Positions 11,831-24,463 of a stretch of DNA of 64,000 nucleotides are shown here, piece after piece; the first letter of the stretch is position 1, and every line of letters begins with the position of its first letter. Source of the stretch: Sophora flavescens (taxonomy: Eukaryota; Streptophyta; Magnoliopsida; Fabales; Fabaceae); the NCBI GenBank assembly GCA_030762895.1, contig CM061070.1, positions 32,329,652 through 32,393,651 on the forward strand, read 5' to 3'. The notes beneath the pieces are model-generated. The model did no database searches. It was not told where the DNA came from and was given only the letters and a program-made list of their open reading frames with translations. A program made the translations under genes and the position numbers.

Positions 11831-12443
11831 CTAATGTGACAGGAGTAAAGATGGCCACAACAGTATAAAATCTTAGTTGCAGGAGGTGAGGGTAGAGGAT
11901 GATATAGTGAATTGAGGATGATTGTTGATTTTGAGTGATGCGTGTCTGTGGCTATTATTATATTATGTGCTATGTATTCATTTCCGCTTTTTGTTGATAG
12001 AACTGTTTCTTATCCCCTGTATCTTTTTGTATGTTTTATTTTATCTTTTATGGGATCGTACTTGAAGACCTTGTGACTGAGCTGAACGAAGAGGGATTGA
12101 ATGGAACTCCCTATGAACCGGAAGCCAGAGGTCGAGTCGTGACCCATGGTGATTAGGGTCTAGTTAGTCTATGGCCAGTGGGTCTTGTGAGACGTTTTTA
12201 TATTTTCCGCTAAGTTTAATATTTTTTTTAAGTATTCCTGTGAGGGATCCTACTGAGAGAATACCCTCAACAGTAGTTTGAAATATGTGTAAAAGACTTA
12301 TGGGTGTATTTATAACTATGGTGTGATATTTAAGTTATATGTTTATTAACTTAAGTTTTAATTTATGCGTATTTTCACGTTAAGTGCACGATTAAGAAAT
12401 TAAATAATGAGGTTTTAATCTAATAACACAACGGGGTGTCTCA

Positions 12444-12833
12444 GTATGGGCCAGAACCCTCTTTGCCCGAGATGTGGTTCACATACATAAACTATAGAGC
12501 ACGTGCTTGGATCTTGTTATTTTGCGCAAGAAGTTTGGAGGTGGTTGTGGAATGGTTCCTTACAGAACGAGTTCTAGAGCTTTGATTGGATGTTGTGGTT
12601 GGAGAAGAATCTAAACGATATTCATGTTCACGAGCAAGAGAGCTGGGCCTTGAAGTTTGGAGTCACCATTGACTTTCTGTGGAAAGCAAGAAATGATTTA
12701 GTCTTTAACCAAACTAGCATTCAACCTTGGGGAGGCGAGGCATCTATAAGGAAGAGTGTGACTGAAATTCTTCAAAGCCAACGTATTTTTGGAAAAGGCA
12801 AAATATTATTAGATGAGTAGTACAAGGGGTACT
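12444..12833 (+). pseudogene. LINE pol remnant, 3' half (zf-RVT region)
   Basis: It directly continues the LINE fragment that ends at 8769. The translation contains NPLCPRCGSHT, a stop, then TIEHVLGSCYFAQEVWRW, a typical zf-RVT zinc finger (C-x2-C...H-x3-C). The 76-codon frame 12590-12820 follows, with LEKNLNDIHVHEQESWALKF and FLWKARNDLVFNQ, as in the tails of plant LINE polyproteins. The two halves were separated by the MITE at 8770-9006 and the 3.4-kb solo LTR at 9017-12443. Confidence 0.75.
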
Positions 12834-15354
12834 CTAGAACCCTTTTACAAGATAGTCACCAAAGATTACAAGATAATCACAGCAAGTAATATTTTGGTAA
12901 TAAATAGACAACAACACCTAAGAAACTAGATAGGAGATGGGGTCAATACACAAATGATTAAAAACTACCACCAAGACCTGCAGAAATCCACCTCCATGAA
13001 GTCACCTTCACCCTATCTATAATGTAGATCATATCGTCCTTATCATCTCCAAAAATTATTCCATTGCACAACTCCCAAATGCACCAAACAACCGCATGCC
13101 ATAGCAATATTCGACATCCTAGCTTCACCTTCCTTGGGAATCCTTCACTAAATAGAGTCAGAAGATGGGGATTGGAATCTGGTATGTGGAAACCAGCCCC
13201 CAACCAAGTAACGACCCTGGTACAAAAGGAAGAAGAGAAGGTGCAATTATAAATAAATGACTCCTTGTTTCATCAAAATTATTACATAAAACACAATGTA
13301 AAGGGTCATTCTCACCTAACACCTTTCAGTGGAAAAGAGCGTCCTAGTATAGATCCTATCTAGAAGCATTTGCCATGAAAAAGCCACCACTTTTAAAGGT
13401 GCCTTACTTTTCCATAAAAGTTTGAAGACATTTAACTCCACATTCATGACCCTTGTATCTAATGGCACTCTGGAAATGAGCATTTCATATGCAGATTTTA
13501 CAGAAAAATCACCAAAGGGATGGGACTTCCACACCCATGAATCAGCAACATACAAAACTTAGTGTATATGGAATTCCGCCATTTAGTTCTTTTCCCAAGC
13601 AAAAACATTTCTTCTCCACTTAAAATCCCACACCCAAACCAAACCCTCCCATCTTCCACAATTAGAGATACTTTCATATTACGAGGATGAGATAGAAAAC
13701 AAGCGTGGAAAAAGCTCTTCCATAGTAGATCCCCCAAACCAAATATCTTTCCAAAACAAGATAGACCTACCATCACCCAATTTCTTGCCTACACCATTCA
13801 CAAACCAGTCGCTTACCTCCCCCTTTGACAACCCTACAGTATAAAGATCTTTCCACCAAACCGACCAATTCCTAGAACTTCCAATAGACAATGTATTAGG
13901 ATTAGAACATACTCCTTCCCCATATTTGGCTCTAACCACCTTACACCAAAGAGCCTCTTTATCATTCAAGAGTCTCCACCTCCACTTTCCAAGTAGACTA
14001 AGACTAAATAGAGCTAGATTCTTCACCCCTAGACCCCCATAGCCTTTGGTTTACAAACTTCCGACCATTTGACACACGGGATCTTCCTCTCCCCCGAAGT
14101 ACACCCCCCCCCCCCCCCCCCAAACAAAGAAACTCTCTTTGGATCCTAACCACCTCCCTCCAAACATTCAAAGGCATCTTCATAAATGATAAAAAGTAGA
14201 TGGGGATACTCTTAAGGACCGAATTTAGTAGCACAATCCTATCACCCAAGGACAAGTACCTATTCTTCCAAGAGGACAATCTCCTCAAAAGAGTATCAAT
14301 AATTGGTTTCCAAGTAGATACTTTCTTTGAATTAGCACCCACCGGCAACCCAAGATACTTAAACTGAATCCTTACAACTCTTATGGAAATTTACTTTTAG
14401 ACCGGATACCAACTAAAAACATCGGAGAACTGCTTTCATAACCCATAGGTTCTAATCACATGCTTCCCCAACCCGGATCGTATCGTCTGCGTATTGAAGA
14501 TGAGAAATTGAAACATCTGATTGACCAACCCGGAAGCCAATAAATTTACCAAGAGCAACCGCATTCCTAATTAGGCCAATCAAGCCTTCTGCCACCAAGA
14601 GAAAAAGAAGCGGAGCTAGTGGGTTGCCTTGTTTAAGGACCCTCTGAATATTCACTTCCTCGGTTGGGCTTCCATTGACCAAAACCGAAAGCTTCCCGAA
14701 AAAAACACACGAACGAATCCAAGAATGCCATTTATCACAGAAACCAAATCTCTGCACCGTATAATCTAGGAAAGCCCAGTTTACTGAATCGTACGCTTTT
14801 TCAAAGTCCATTTTCAGGATGACACACTTCTTTCCTTTCTTGTTTGCCAGATCAATTAACTCAATCATTACCACCACCCTATCTGCAATATGTCTATTCT
14901 TTATAAATGTTGATTGTGTCTTTGGAATAATAGAGTCCATAACCTTTGCAAGTCTAGTCGTCATAACCTTGGAAAGAAGCTTGTATAAACTCCCTAACAG
15001 AGAAATGGGCCTAAAGTCCCCTATTCCTTGCAGGCTAAGGTTCTTCGGGATTAAAGTAAGGAAGTAAGAAGATAAACATATGGGTAGTCTCGCATTAAAA
15101 TAGAAATATGAGAACATCTGGAGAACATTATCCTTCATTAGGTCCCAACAAGACTTAAAGAGAGAGTAATTGTACCCATCCTTTCCCGGACTCTTATCTC
15201 CATCACTATGAGCAAGAGAATCCTCTATCTCTTCAAGACTAAACATAGCTGTAAGAAGAGTATTTTGTTGTGCAGACACCCTATCAAAAACAACTCCATC
15301 AAGACGTGATCGATCCCAAGAGCATTTAGAAAAGAGGTTAGAGAAATAGTTCAC
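12834..15354 (-). pseudogene. LINE (L1-type) reverse transcriptase, frameshifted and 5'-truncated
   Basis: Seen: the best frame, 15354-14452, gives 300 residues of a non-LTR reverse transcriptase in family order: SPGKDGYNYSLFKSCWD, FRPISLLGSLYKLLSKVM, KMDFEKAYDSVNW and HLQYADDT, so the catalytic YADD is intact. After YADD the frame breaks repeatedly and resumes in pieces: 14348-14004 (SSWKNRYLSLGDRIVLLNSV), 14026-13679, 13776-13498, 13555-13316 (zf-RVT-like, FKLLWKSKAPLKVVAF) and 13203-12958 (LLWHAVVWCIWELCNGIIF). Known: such proteins perform target-primed reverse transcription. A run of 18 G on the coding strand (14121-14104) sits at one break. The endonuclease half is missing because the Tekay-like LTR begins at 15355. 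This copy cannot make a working protein. Confidence 0.9.
14104..14121 (-). repeat. Poly-C/poly-G tract of 18 inside the LINE
   Basis: An uninterrupted run of 18 C on the plus strand. On the LINE coding strand it replaces a glycine-containing stretch (FLCLGGGGGGV). Such tracts slip easily and may vary between individuals or reads. Confidence 0.95.
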
Positions 15355-16534
15355 TGTAACACCCCCCTGTGCATTACTTTGTAAACACGTGCAGAAATAA
15401 ATTAAAAAGTAATTTGCTGGTTGTTTTCGGAAAATTGTTTTCTTTTAAGTTAGAAAACTGGGGTATTAAAATTTTCTTTGGCGGATAACTCTGAAAAACC
15501 AAGACACATACATTTGGACAGTAAAATCATATTCATAACAAAGTCGCCACGACATACAACTTCTCTCAAAACGTTTCGATTTTCAAAAAGAGAAAATGAA
15601 ACCAAAGACTAATGTATAACACCACATTTACTGCCCTTTTCAAATATACAACCCAACCAAGACCTCTAAGCTGGTCGCTCTACAAGACATTTATTGGAAA
15701 GACCCCTGTGGTCATCCCACGATCAAAAGCTTCTTCAAGCATCTACATCTAAGTCTCCGAGTGACTTAGGAAAACTCTTCTGCACCATCTGTAATAGAGT
15801 ACCAAGGTATAACAACAAAACCAGAAGAAACCTGATATATTTGTAAGGGTGAGACACCAATATATGGATTTAAACACGATAACTACATGTATGACACAAA
15901 ACATCATATAGACATATAAAGTCATATATCATAAAATTCTCAAAAATAAACAAGTATTATATCAATGGGTTTCATACCCTAACAACCATCGTCATTTATA
16001 AAAAAATGCATGACACTTTAATATTCAGGCTCTAACTTAATCTCATGAGATCCTATCATCATTCTATGAGTTGATCAAACTCAATTTCCAGGAATATTAG
16101 GCACAACGTGATTTGCTCGATATATTAGGCACAACATGATGACCATAGCACACTGTCCAGTCTAGGATGCAGTGATCAATGCTTATGGATTCCAAAACAC
16201 ACTGTCCAACACAAGGCACAGTGAGATGAATTTCATTGTCCATCAAGGCACAATGCTGCAACGTGATGTGAATACCCGCCCTACGTGGTATCACTCCTAA
16301 CAACGTGTGCCACGTCTGCCAAATAATGCATGAAAAACAATTTATTCTCAACGTTTTCTTTGTGTTCATTCTTTCCTTGTTGAAGCTCAAAGGCTAACTA
16401 CTATACATGAATCTTCGACTTTTAAGATTTTTCGACATCAACACGGGACACGAAGTCCAATTGCTCAATCACAACGCCTTAAACTGATGCACCAGTCTTA
16501 GGCTTGTGGTCATAGAAAACAATATTCACCTTTA

Positions 16535-16650
16535 ACAACGTTCATCACAACGTGATTAGGACATCAAGTCCACACCAATGTGATTAGGACATCAAGTCCA
16601 CAACAACGTGATTAGGACCCAAAGTCCACAACAACGTGACACGGATCCAA
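16535..16650. repeat. Tandem repeat, unit about 28 bp, four imperfect copies
   Basis: Units read acaacgtgattaggacatca followed by agtccac, with variation in the last copy (gtgacacggatcc). It lies within the LTR. Confidence 0.85.
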
Positions 16651-17654
16651 GATCTACGTGTAGATTACAGAACACTAGTATTTAGACGTCTTGTATACTA
16701 GATTCACATTTCAACGTGTTTATTATTTTTCATTCAGTGAAACACAAATACAAAACGAAATCTCCACAACTTATCCAAGCTTGCCGGAATATTTTTGTTG
16801 AATAAAAGTATTTCACAGAAAATCCTTTTTCATTGAAATTCATTTATAAAGGCAAAGTTATAGAGGAATCCATTCTTTTGTTTCAAATCCATTTTCTTTC
16901 GAAATTCCTTCTTTTTTCGAAACAACGTTAGAACTTTATAAAAAGATCTCTTTTAAAAAAAACTCATTTCTAATCAAATACTACTAAACATTTTTCTCAA
17001 AGGTTTTCCTCAAAAAATATATTTCTAAAATTATTTTCATTTAAACAAAAATTATTTATAAGCAAAAATGATTTTCCTCTAGCTTTAAAATATTTCGACG
17101 CCTAGTTCTTAAAATAACTTTCTATCTCATTTTCAAAAAAAAAAAAAAGATAACGTACAAAAATAGATTTTCCTTTTCTATTTAAATCCTTAACTTCATT
17201 CTTTTATCAAAAGAAGTTCTCCGATAAATATGGTTATGTTCAATGTTTCTTATAAAGCTTTTTAAGACTTTTATCTCAATAATTAATTTAGCACCGACAA
17301 ATGTTAGGCTTCTCAGTCATCAAACAACAACAGTATAATTTTCACCTCAATATCTTAACAGATAATACAATTCATGCCATATATTAAAGCTATAACACAT
17401 CTTCAAATAAGTTATCAAGCTGAGGCATTTAAAAACAGACAGTTCAGTCACGTCAGATAACTCAGACAAATCACAACAAGATTTGAGACAAACTTTACAG
17501 ATCACATAGTGACAACATACAACTATCGGGAAAAGTCCGTCAGGTAAGCTCCCCTTACCTTTGAAGTTTGCGATTATTTTCTCGAATTACATTTCGATTC
17601 GATCCCGTTTTCCTCCACACAACTCAGAACAATCAAGGAAGTCGTATCCTTCAC

Positions 17655-18343
17655 AACAAAATCATAACTAAAATTAGTAAAAATCAAACAACACAACCAC
17701 CTAGTTCATAAGACTAGGGTTCGGTCATCATAGGATAAATAGGTTAGACTTCTCAAAATCTCACAAACTCTTGTATCTATGATCCTTAAGCATTAGGAAG
17801 ACATAATAAATTGTCACTTGACAAAGGTTGAATCAAACACTCATCTAACCCATGAGCTTAGGGTTTCAGCCTTGGACCATAAAATAGGCTAGAGATTTTC
17901 AAACTTCTCAAGCTTTTAGATTTAACAACAAAAGATATTAAAGAGCTCAAATCAATAGTTCTATTCCACAAATTGAAACAAAACTTTCTTGCTTTACAAC
18001 AAAATCACAACTAAAATTAGTAAAAATCAAACAACACAACCACCTAGTTCATAAGACTAGGGTTCGGCCATCATAGGATAAATAGGTTAAACTTCTCGAA
18101 ATCTCACAAACTCTTGGATCAATGATCCTTAAGCATTAGGAAGACATAATAAATTGTCACTTGACAAAGGTTGAATCAAACACTCATCTAACCCATGAGC
18201 TTAAGGTTTCGGCCTTGGACCATAAAATAGGCTAGAGATTTTCAAACTTCTCAAGCTTTTAGATTGAACAACAAAAGGTATTAAAGAGCTCAAATCAATA
18301 GTTCTATTCCACAAATTGAAACAAAACTTTCTTGCTTCACAAC
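17655..18343. repeat. Two tandem copies of a 342-bp unit inside the LTR
   Basis: The block starting caaaatcataactaaaatta at about 17659 recurs at about 18001 (caaaatcacaactaaaatta). It stays nearly identical through ggttcggtcatcatagg, gacataataaattgtcactt and ttctattccacaaattgaaa. Only scattered substitutions are seen, so the duplication is recent relative to the element. Confidence 0.92.
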
Positions 18344-19253
18344 AACATAGGTTCGGCCTCTTTAGGACAATAGGGGAGGAAAATTTTCCTTCATTAATGC
18401 TCTTAGATAATGAATATAGAGATCATTATGAGTCCATAAAAATTGGTTTCAAGTCAAACGGATCTTTCTACTAATTTCTAGAGATTTTAGAAGTTATAGA
18501 TCTAAGAATTTCAAATGGATTAATCATGGAATTACTCATCAAATAAATGAATGAAACAACTTAAATGAGTAGGATAAAGAAATATTATCCTTGATGCTTG
18601 AAGAAAATGGAGGAGGAAGATGAACTCTTGAAGAATGACAATGAAGTTTTTAAGTAGAAAAGCTTGGTTTTGAGAGTGTAAAGTGATGAGTGAAAAAAAA
18701 GTGTTTATATAGGGGGAGGGGGAGAGTGAACCGTATAGGGAGAGAGAGAGAGGAAGAGCTTGGGCACCAAGTTTGGCTTAAGGGGTGTTTGGTTGAAAGG
18801 TGAGAGATTAATGAGTTTCTGAAACAAAATACAATAGATTTCAAAAATACCATGATTACTTTGTTTTGATGTGACATATGACTTTAGTCCATCAAGTCAC
18901 TTCAACTCCAACAAGTCACCTCAGCTCTCTATCATGCTCCGTTGTTTACCCGATTAAAGTTTTCGATCGTAGTTTTCGAAGATTTCGCTCGGAAAAAATT
19001 TTATATTTTATTCCCGAACGTAAATTTTCAAAAATAACCAAGATCATTGGAAACACGACAAAACACTAACTGTTTCGTTCACGGGTATAAATTTGGTTTT
19101 CGTCTTGGTGAACTTTTACTATCAGCGAAAACGCAAACCGGTTTTCATCTGAATTTTTAACCAAAAATTTAACCGTAACTTTCTACGGTAAGGTAGAGCA
19201 TTATTATGATTTTGGTTAAACCAAAATCATTTTCTAGATTTTAAGAAAAATAA

Positions 19254-19256
<3 letters not shown>

Positions 19257-19302
<46 letters not shown>

Positions 19303-19322
19303 ACACACACACACACACATAT
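19257..19322. repeat. (TA)n-(CA)n compound microsatellite
   Basis: A TA run followed by a short ACAC run, inside the LTR about 40 bases from its end. Confidence 0.95.
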
Positions 19323-20189
19323 ATATACTGCTATTGAAAAGCAGAAAAATCGGGGTGTTACAATACTACCCCACTTAAAAAAAAATCGTCCTCAAAATTT
19401 CGTAACTCGAAACTAGACAGGATCTTGTAATTATATCCTAATCCCAATATCTCACATCGTACTTCCCGTATTCACTTTCTCTTAGATGATTTTTGCAACT
19501 TAATAACGAAATTCATACTTATTCTTCGTTCTATTTATCCTCAACATCAAATCGATTATCCTCAATTCATACTCTCCTTCCTTTAATGCTAATTCATTAG
19601 AAAATTGATTTCCACACATTTAATTCTCATATTTAATACCAAGGTCAAAACTAACTTTACCGCAACATGTATCAACTTCTTACCCAAGGTATATAATTGT
19701 AGTCTTATCCCCTCTGAACCCAATATGTTTTTCTCCAGATTCTATCAACATCACATAATTCAAGTCTCCAATCAAAACATCGCAATACTTCTTAAGATAA
19801 TCTGAAATCAAAATACAACCCGCCAGGTTGGATTATCCAACTCATCAACTTTGAATCTTCCTAGCAAACTTATATAACACACGAGTTTATCTCTTTCGAT
19901 TCGAATCAACTTAAGTGAAATTACTATAGATACTTTCCTTTCAAACATCTAACTCATACAATCAATCTTAATTACAAACATTTTATCATTACTCTAGATT
20001 CCTTTAGTAACAGTCTGCCTCAAATAATGATAAGATCTATTGAAATCGTCTTACCTCGTGACATTAAGCTTAATGGTTCTCACTTGCAACACAACTCTAC
20101 ATCTCAATAAAATTCCTACTATAGGAATGATCATACTTAGGTACTAAACCTACTCCTCATTAACCTTCTAAGGATAGATCGTTCCTTAC

Positions 20190-20470
20190 TTGCCCATTGG
20201 GTTGAGGGTGATCAGTTGGACTTAGCCTCAACTTGGTCCTCAACACTTACAGCAGACTTTACCTATAAACATTGGTAAACTTCGGGTTTTCATTTAGAAT
20301 GATACTGGAAGATACTCCATGAAGTCTGAACAGTCCTCTGATACATTCTTCGGTTTAATTTTCCACTGCATAGTGGATCTTAACAGGTAAGCAACGTGCC
20401 TTCCTCGTTAGCATGACATCGATCATCCAAACGAATTACAAACTCTTAGAGGTCCTGGGTAAACTCAGAA
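20190..20470 (-). pseudogene. Ty3/gypsy integrase remnant
   Basis: On the minus strand the translation reads GLFRLHGVSSSIILNENPKF and then, after stops and shifts, TKLRLSPTDHPQPNGQ. This is recognisably the integrase catalytic core segment (family form RLHG-V-P-x-S-I-I-S-D-R-D then L-S-x-x-Y-H-P-Q-T-D-G-Q). The SDRD aspartate region now reads LNEN, so the active site is lost. It supports minus orientation and Ty3/gypsy identity. Confidence 0.75.
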
Positions 20471-22256
20471 CGAGATTCATTGCGACGCGATCATCTTAAC
20501 AAGAAAGATCTTAAACATCCAGTTATCTCTATTTCATTGTACTCAATTAACTATGATGTTTTTTTTTTAAAAAGGTACAGGGTAAAATTGATTAACAAGT
20601 GATAAGTTCTATCAAACTACCACCAGACGCGATGTCAAAGATCACAGAAAGAAATTTTCAAGAAAAGAAATTTCTTGATCTCACTTTCACAAAGGCATAG
20701 AGAAGAATTTCATAAATTTGAAAGATACAGGAACATCCAGTATAGAAAAATATTCTTCAATTAGGTTCGTGGGTGTAAAATGCATGATCAATACATATTT
20801 ACAAACATGAATTTAATAAAGTTCATTCTTCCATAAGAACTTCCAGTGGATTTAGAAAATCAAAGGGTGAATAGTTTCTAATCCCGAGAGGATTCATTCT
20901 TAGTACTAAGAATTTACAAAATTTACAAAATTTACAAAATTACGACTTTAAAAAGAAAACAGTCTGGCCAAAATTCAGACCGGGTCACCTTTACCAAAGT
21001 AAAAGTGACTATACTAAGTTTCATCAAGGAACTTGCGTCACCAAGAAGTTGTTTATGTTATAACTCGAGAAATGGTCATAACAAATTCTTTCTACGAAAT
21101 GTGAAAATATCCAGACCAATGGATGATATCAATTTCATCCACTCAAATGTCTAATACACCAAGGGCTATTTAGAAGTGTGAGTACAACTGCTTGTAAATA
21201 AGGAAATCAATTAGAATAAATTGAAATTTATGGACTAGCATAACCAGTTCATGGGTCCTGATTGATTTCAAATCAAAATCAGAGAAATCTGTCTAACACG
21301 CACAAATTTCACCACTGTGATTGTCTAATACAACCATGGGGCTCGAGAAACAAATGTTGACTTACAAATTCATAAGAATCGAATAGTACAGTGAAGAGTT
21401 TCTTAATCATGAGACATTCATTTAAGGTCAAAATTTCAATTCGATTTGGCTTGGTTCCAATCAACACACATATCTTTCCATACACGCTTAGTATGGTTAC
21501 CCTGAATATTGCACGATCACGGACAACTTAATCAATCTATCGATCCACGATGCAAAATCTTTAATAGGTCCTTACATCAATATGATGACAACTCATCCTC
21601 AAGTCGATCTTTGAGCAGACGACAGGTCCTCGTTAAATCAAATATGCATGGCAGAGAATACTCGTTCATAATCGTCACTTTGTTGAGTCATCAGAAATTC
21701 ACGCAGAGTCTCAAACCTTCAACAATCTTGGGGCTTCCTAAAGAAAAGACTCATCCTAACAAACTTCTTAGACCACAGATCTTCTAGTTTGAATCAAGTC
21801 GTATAACTCGATTAAATTTGTAGGCGGCATCTTACATAAAGTGATAGAGATCAATCCATATCTAAGAACTAGATCGATTGAAAACTCAATATCCTTCTCT
21901 AGCAGAAAATACAAAACATTTTCAGGGAACAGTCCCGGAAAATCCTTTCTCAAACGATACACCTGGAACGTTCTCAGCGAACATTCCAAGAAAATCTACC
22001 TTAACAGGCATACTATCCAAAGTTTGACACAATCTAAAAAGGATAACCAAATGCGTCACACATGGACCGAGACACAAATACACTAGCCATGGGTTCCTAC
22101 AAGTCAAAACTCGTATAACCCATCAAGATAAACACATACCTATAGGCTAACACACATTGTTTTGACAAGGAAACAATTCAAGTGATGACCAACTAGAGAT
22201 CACACAACAAAAACATAATAGAGCTATTCCCCAAGGTTTCCGAAAGACTCGACCAG

Positions 22257-22269
22257 CTCTGATACCACT
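22257..22269 (-). other. Primer-binding site, initiator-Met tRNA type
   Basis: The revcomp reads AGTGGTATCAGAGC directly inside the 5' LTR end. TGGTATCAGAGC is the common plant retroelement primer site complementary to initiator methionine tRNA. Confidence 0.85.
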
Positions 22270-23205
22270 TGTAACACCCCCAAGGCATTACTTTGTAAAC
22301 ACGTTCGGAAATAAATTAAAAAGTAATTTGCTGGTTGTTTTCGAAAAATTGTTTTCTTTTAAGTCAGAAAAATGGGATATAAAAATTTTCTTCTGCGGAT
22401 AATTCTGAAAAACCAAGATACATACATTTGGACAGTAAAATCATATTCATAACAAAGTCGCCACGACATACAACTTCTCTCAAAATGTTTCGATTTTAAA
22501 AAAGAGAGAATTAAACCAAAGACTAATGTATAACACCACATTTACTGCCCTTTTCAAATATACAACCCAACCAAGACTCCTAAGCTAGTCGCTCTACAAG
22601 ACATTTATTGGAAAGACCCCCGTGGTCATCCCACGATCAAAAGCTTCTTCAAACATCTAGATCTAAGTCTCCGAGTGACTTAGGAAAACTCCTCTGCACC
22701 ATCTGTACTAGAGTACCAAGGTACAACAACAAAACCAGAAGAAACATGATATATTTGTAAGGGTGAGACATCAATATATGGATTTAAACACGATAACCAC
22801 ATGTATGACACAAAACATCATATAGACATATAAAGTCATATATCAAAAAATTCTCAGAAATAAACAAGTATTATATCAATAGGTTTCATACACGAACAAC
22901 CATCGTCATTTATAAAAAAAATGCTTGACACTTCAATATTTGATAAGCCTTTGGCTTATCTAGTTTTATAACTAGATGGACTGTGATTTTTGTGCAAATT
23001 ATTCGAGTTCAATCTCGTTTTCGCCCAAATTTGGCCTTGTTTTGTTCCTAAGTAGACTTTTACTCGTTCTAGGCATTTTTAGTAGTTTTTAGTCTATTTT
23101 GAATAGAATTACGCTTTTTGTGTCTTTTTATTGTTTCAGGTTAGAAGTGAAGCTCCGGGAGTCAAGGAAAGACAAGAAATAGTGGAAATTGCCATTCTGG
23201 AGATT

Positions 23206-23610
23206 CTCGCCCCGCGAGTGGATGCTCGCCTCGCGAGTCTGAAGATCAGCTAAGCAGCAACGTCATCAATTCTGTCTCGCCCCGCGAGAATATGCCCGCC
23301 TCGCGAATCATGAAGACCTGCAAGACAGAGACCATCACGGCCTAGCCGTGATGAAGGTCACGGCTGTGACAGATTAAGGTTTGAAGTCTCGCCCCGCGAG
23401 AGGCAGCTCGCCCCGCGAGAGTTTGAAGACCCTGGAAGACAGAGACCATCACGGCCTAGCCGTGATGAAGGTCACGGCTGTGACAGATTGAAGTTGGAAG
23501 ACTCGCCCCGCGAATAAACTATCGCCTCGCGAGAATCCAAATTGAAAGCGCTCCAAAACTAATGTTCGCCTCGCGAAATCTTGTTCGCCCCGCGAGAGGC
23601 CGAGAACCAG
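23206..23610 (+). repeat. Paired GC-rich inverted motif TCGCCCCGCGAG / TCGCCTCGCGAG, five pairs
   Basis: Inside an otherwise AT-rich LTR the motif TCGCC(C/T)CGCGA(G/A/T) appears ten times, arranged as five pairs whose members are separated by about 6-12 bases. Each copy is a near-palindrome (CTCGC...GCGAG) with two or three bases in the loop. Between pairs, a block with catcacggcctagccgtgat and ggtcacggctgtgacaga occurs twice almost unchanged. Two more variant pairs lie at 25770-25880 in the internal region. Confidence 0.85.
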
Positions 23611-24463
23611 AATCCTTATTTATAGGCTGTTTCAGATCAGATTGGGGGGGTTGTTATCCACTTGTTTTAGATCAGTTTTAGGACGAATCCTTGTTTCTGG
23701 AGCTGCGCCTCCCTTCTCTTTTCTTTTCTTATTTTATTATGGAGATTATTGCTGATTGTTCATTTGTCGTTACGATCATGAGGAACTAATCCCCTTGTCT
23801 AAGGGATCAATGAAGCCACCCATGGCGGTATAGTGTTCATGTGATGTATATCTCTCTCCTTTCATTCAATTTTTGTTTTCCAATTCTGATTTCATTGTGT
23901 CGATTATATGCTTGCGTGATCGACTAGTTAAACGTGTTGAGGCTGATCGGCGATTCACGTTTTAGAACTTGAATTGGGATCATCGATCGAATATTGTACG
24001 AGAGTGAATAGGAGATCGGTGCAACCATATAGGGAACAAGATTTTATAAAATTCAAGGATTAGGGTTATGAGACCTGTAAGTGATTAACTCAAATCGTTG
24101 AATATGTCCTATTGAGCACGACAGTGAATTTAGGAGAAATTGGGGGTCCCGGTTGACATTAAAATTGAACCTAGGGAGAGGATCATCATCATTTGGATAC
24201 TATGCATGATTTGGTAGGTGGATTTGAGACCTTAGATGCTTTTAATTCCAGATTTCAATACCATATTCTTAATTGATTTGTTAACTAGATTGCGATCCTA
24301 TTTTCTCTCCAATCTCAACCACTTTCTGTACTTGACCAAACGCATCGAGCTTCCCATGAATTAGTTGGATTGGTAGCCCAATCCTTGTGTTCGACCTCGG
24401 TAAATTCTTATCGTGTTTTTATTACTTGCGACGACCCGGTACACTTGTCGGTGACTCATCAAG

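Larger units (their letters stand above)
9017..12443 (+). mobile_element. Solo LTR of a Tekay/Del-like Ty3/gypsy element, 3427 bp
   Basis: Begins TGTAACAATCTG and ends GGGGTGTCTCA (TG...CA), bounded by a perfect 5-bp duplication GTATG (9012-9016 and 12444-12448). No primer-binding site, polypurine tract or pol sequence lies between, so it is a solo LTR left by LTR-LTR recombination. Its first part (aaaccggt, gttacggtgaaatttttgg) is homologous, in opposite orientation, to the end of the LTR at 15355-19362, so both belong to one family. It sits inside LINE sequence. Internal features are a TA microsatellite (11318-11371) and a threefold repeat at 11660-11830. Confidence 0.85.
15355..19362 (-). 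repeat. 3' LTR of the Tekay-like element (4.0 kb)
   Basis: The LTR has inverted ends TGTAACACCCC/GGGGTGTTACA. It holds a 28-bp tandem array (16535-16650), a 342-bp tandem duplication (17655-18343) and a TA/CA microsatellite (19257-19322). A long LTR without coding sequence is typical of this lineage. Open frames here are chance. Confidence 0.88.
15355..22940 (-). mobile_element. Tekay/Del-like Ty3/gypsy retrotransposon, decayed, minus strand
   Basis: Seen: the 3' LTR is 15355-19362 (4008 bp), with revcomp ends TGTAACACCCC and GGGGTGTTACA. The internal part is 19363-22269. A partial 5' LTR is 22270-22940 (671 bp), collinear with 15355-16030 at high identity. At the LTR edge lies a primer site reading TGGTATCAGAGC on the minus strand (revcomp of 22257-22268). 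The polypurine side reads AAGTGGGGTAGTAT just before the 3' LTR, preceded by the usual TTTTGAGGACGA block. The internal part is only 2.9 kb, about half the normal size, and holds one recognisable coding remnant (integrase, about 20190-20470). It lies against the LINE RT at 15354. The 5' LTR is cut by the Athila-like element at 22941. Confidence 0.88.

Noticed and set aside
14819..15067. Plus-strand frame opposite the LINE reverse transcriptase
   Set aside because: Shadow of the RT frame, which has the real motifs on the minus strand.
16097..16390. 97-codon frame in the long LTR, with many cysteines and histidines
   Set aside because: Lies in non-coding LTR sequence; the matching sequence in the partial 5' LTR and other LTR copies is not maintained as a frame.
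22257..22270. tRNA-like words (gataccact, ggtatcaga) near LTR edges
   Set aside because: These are primer-binding sites, not tRNA genes; no cloverleaf around them.
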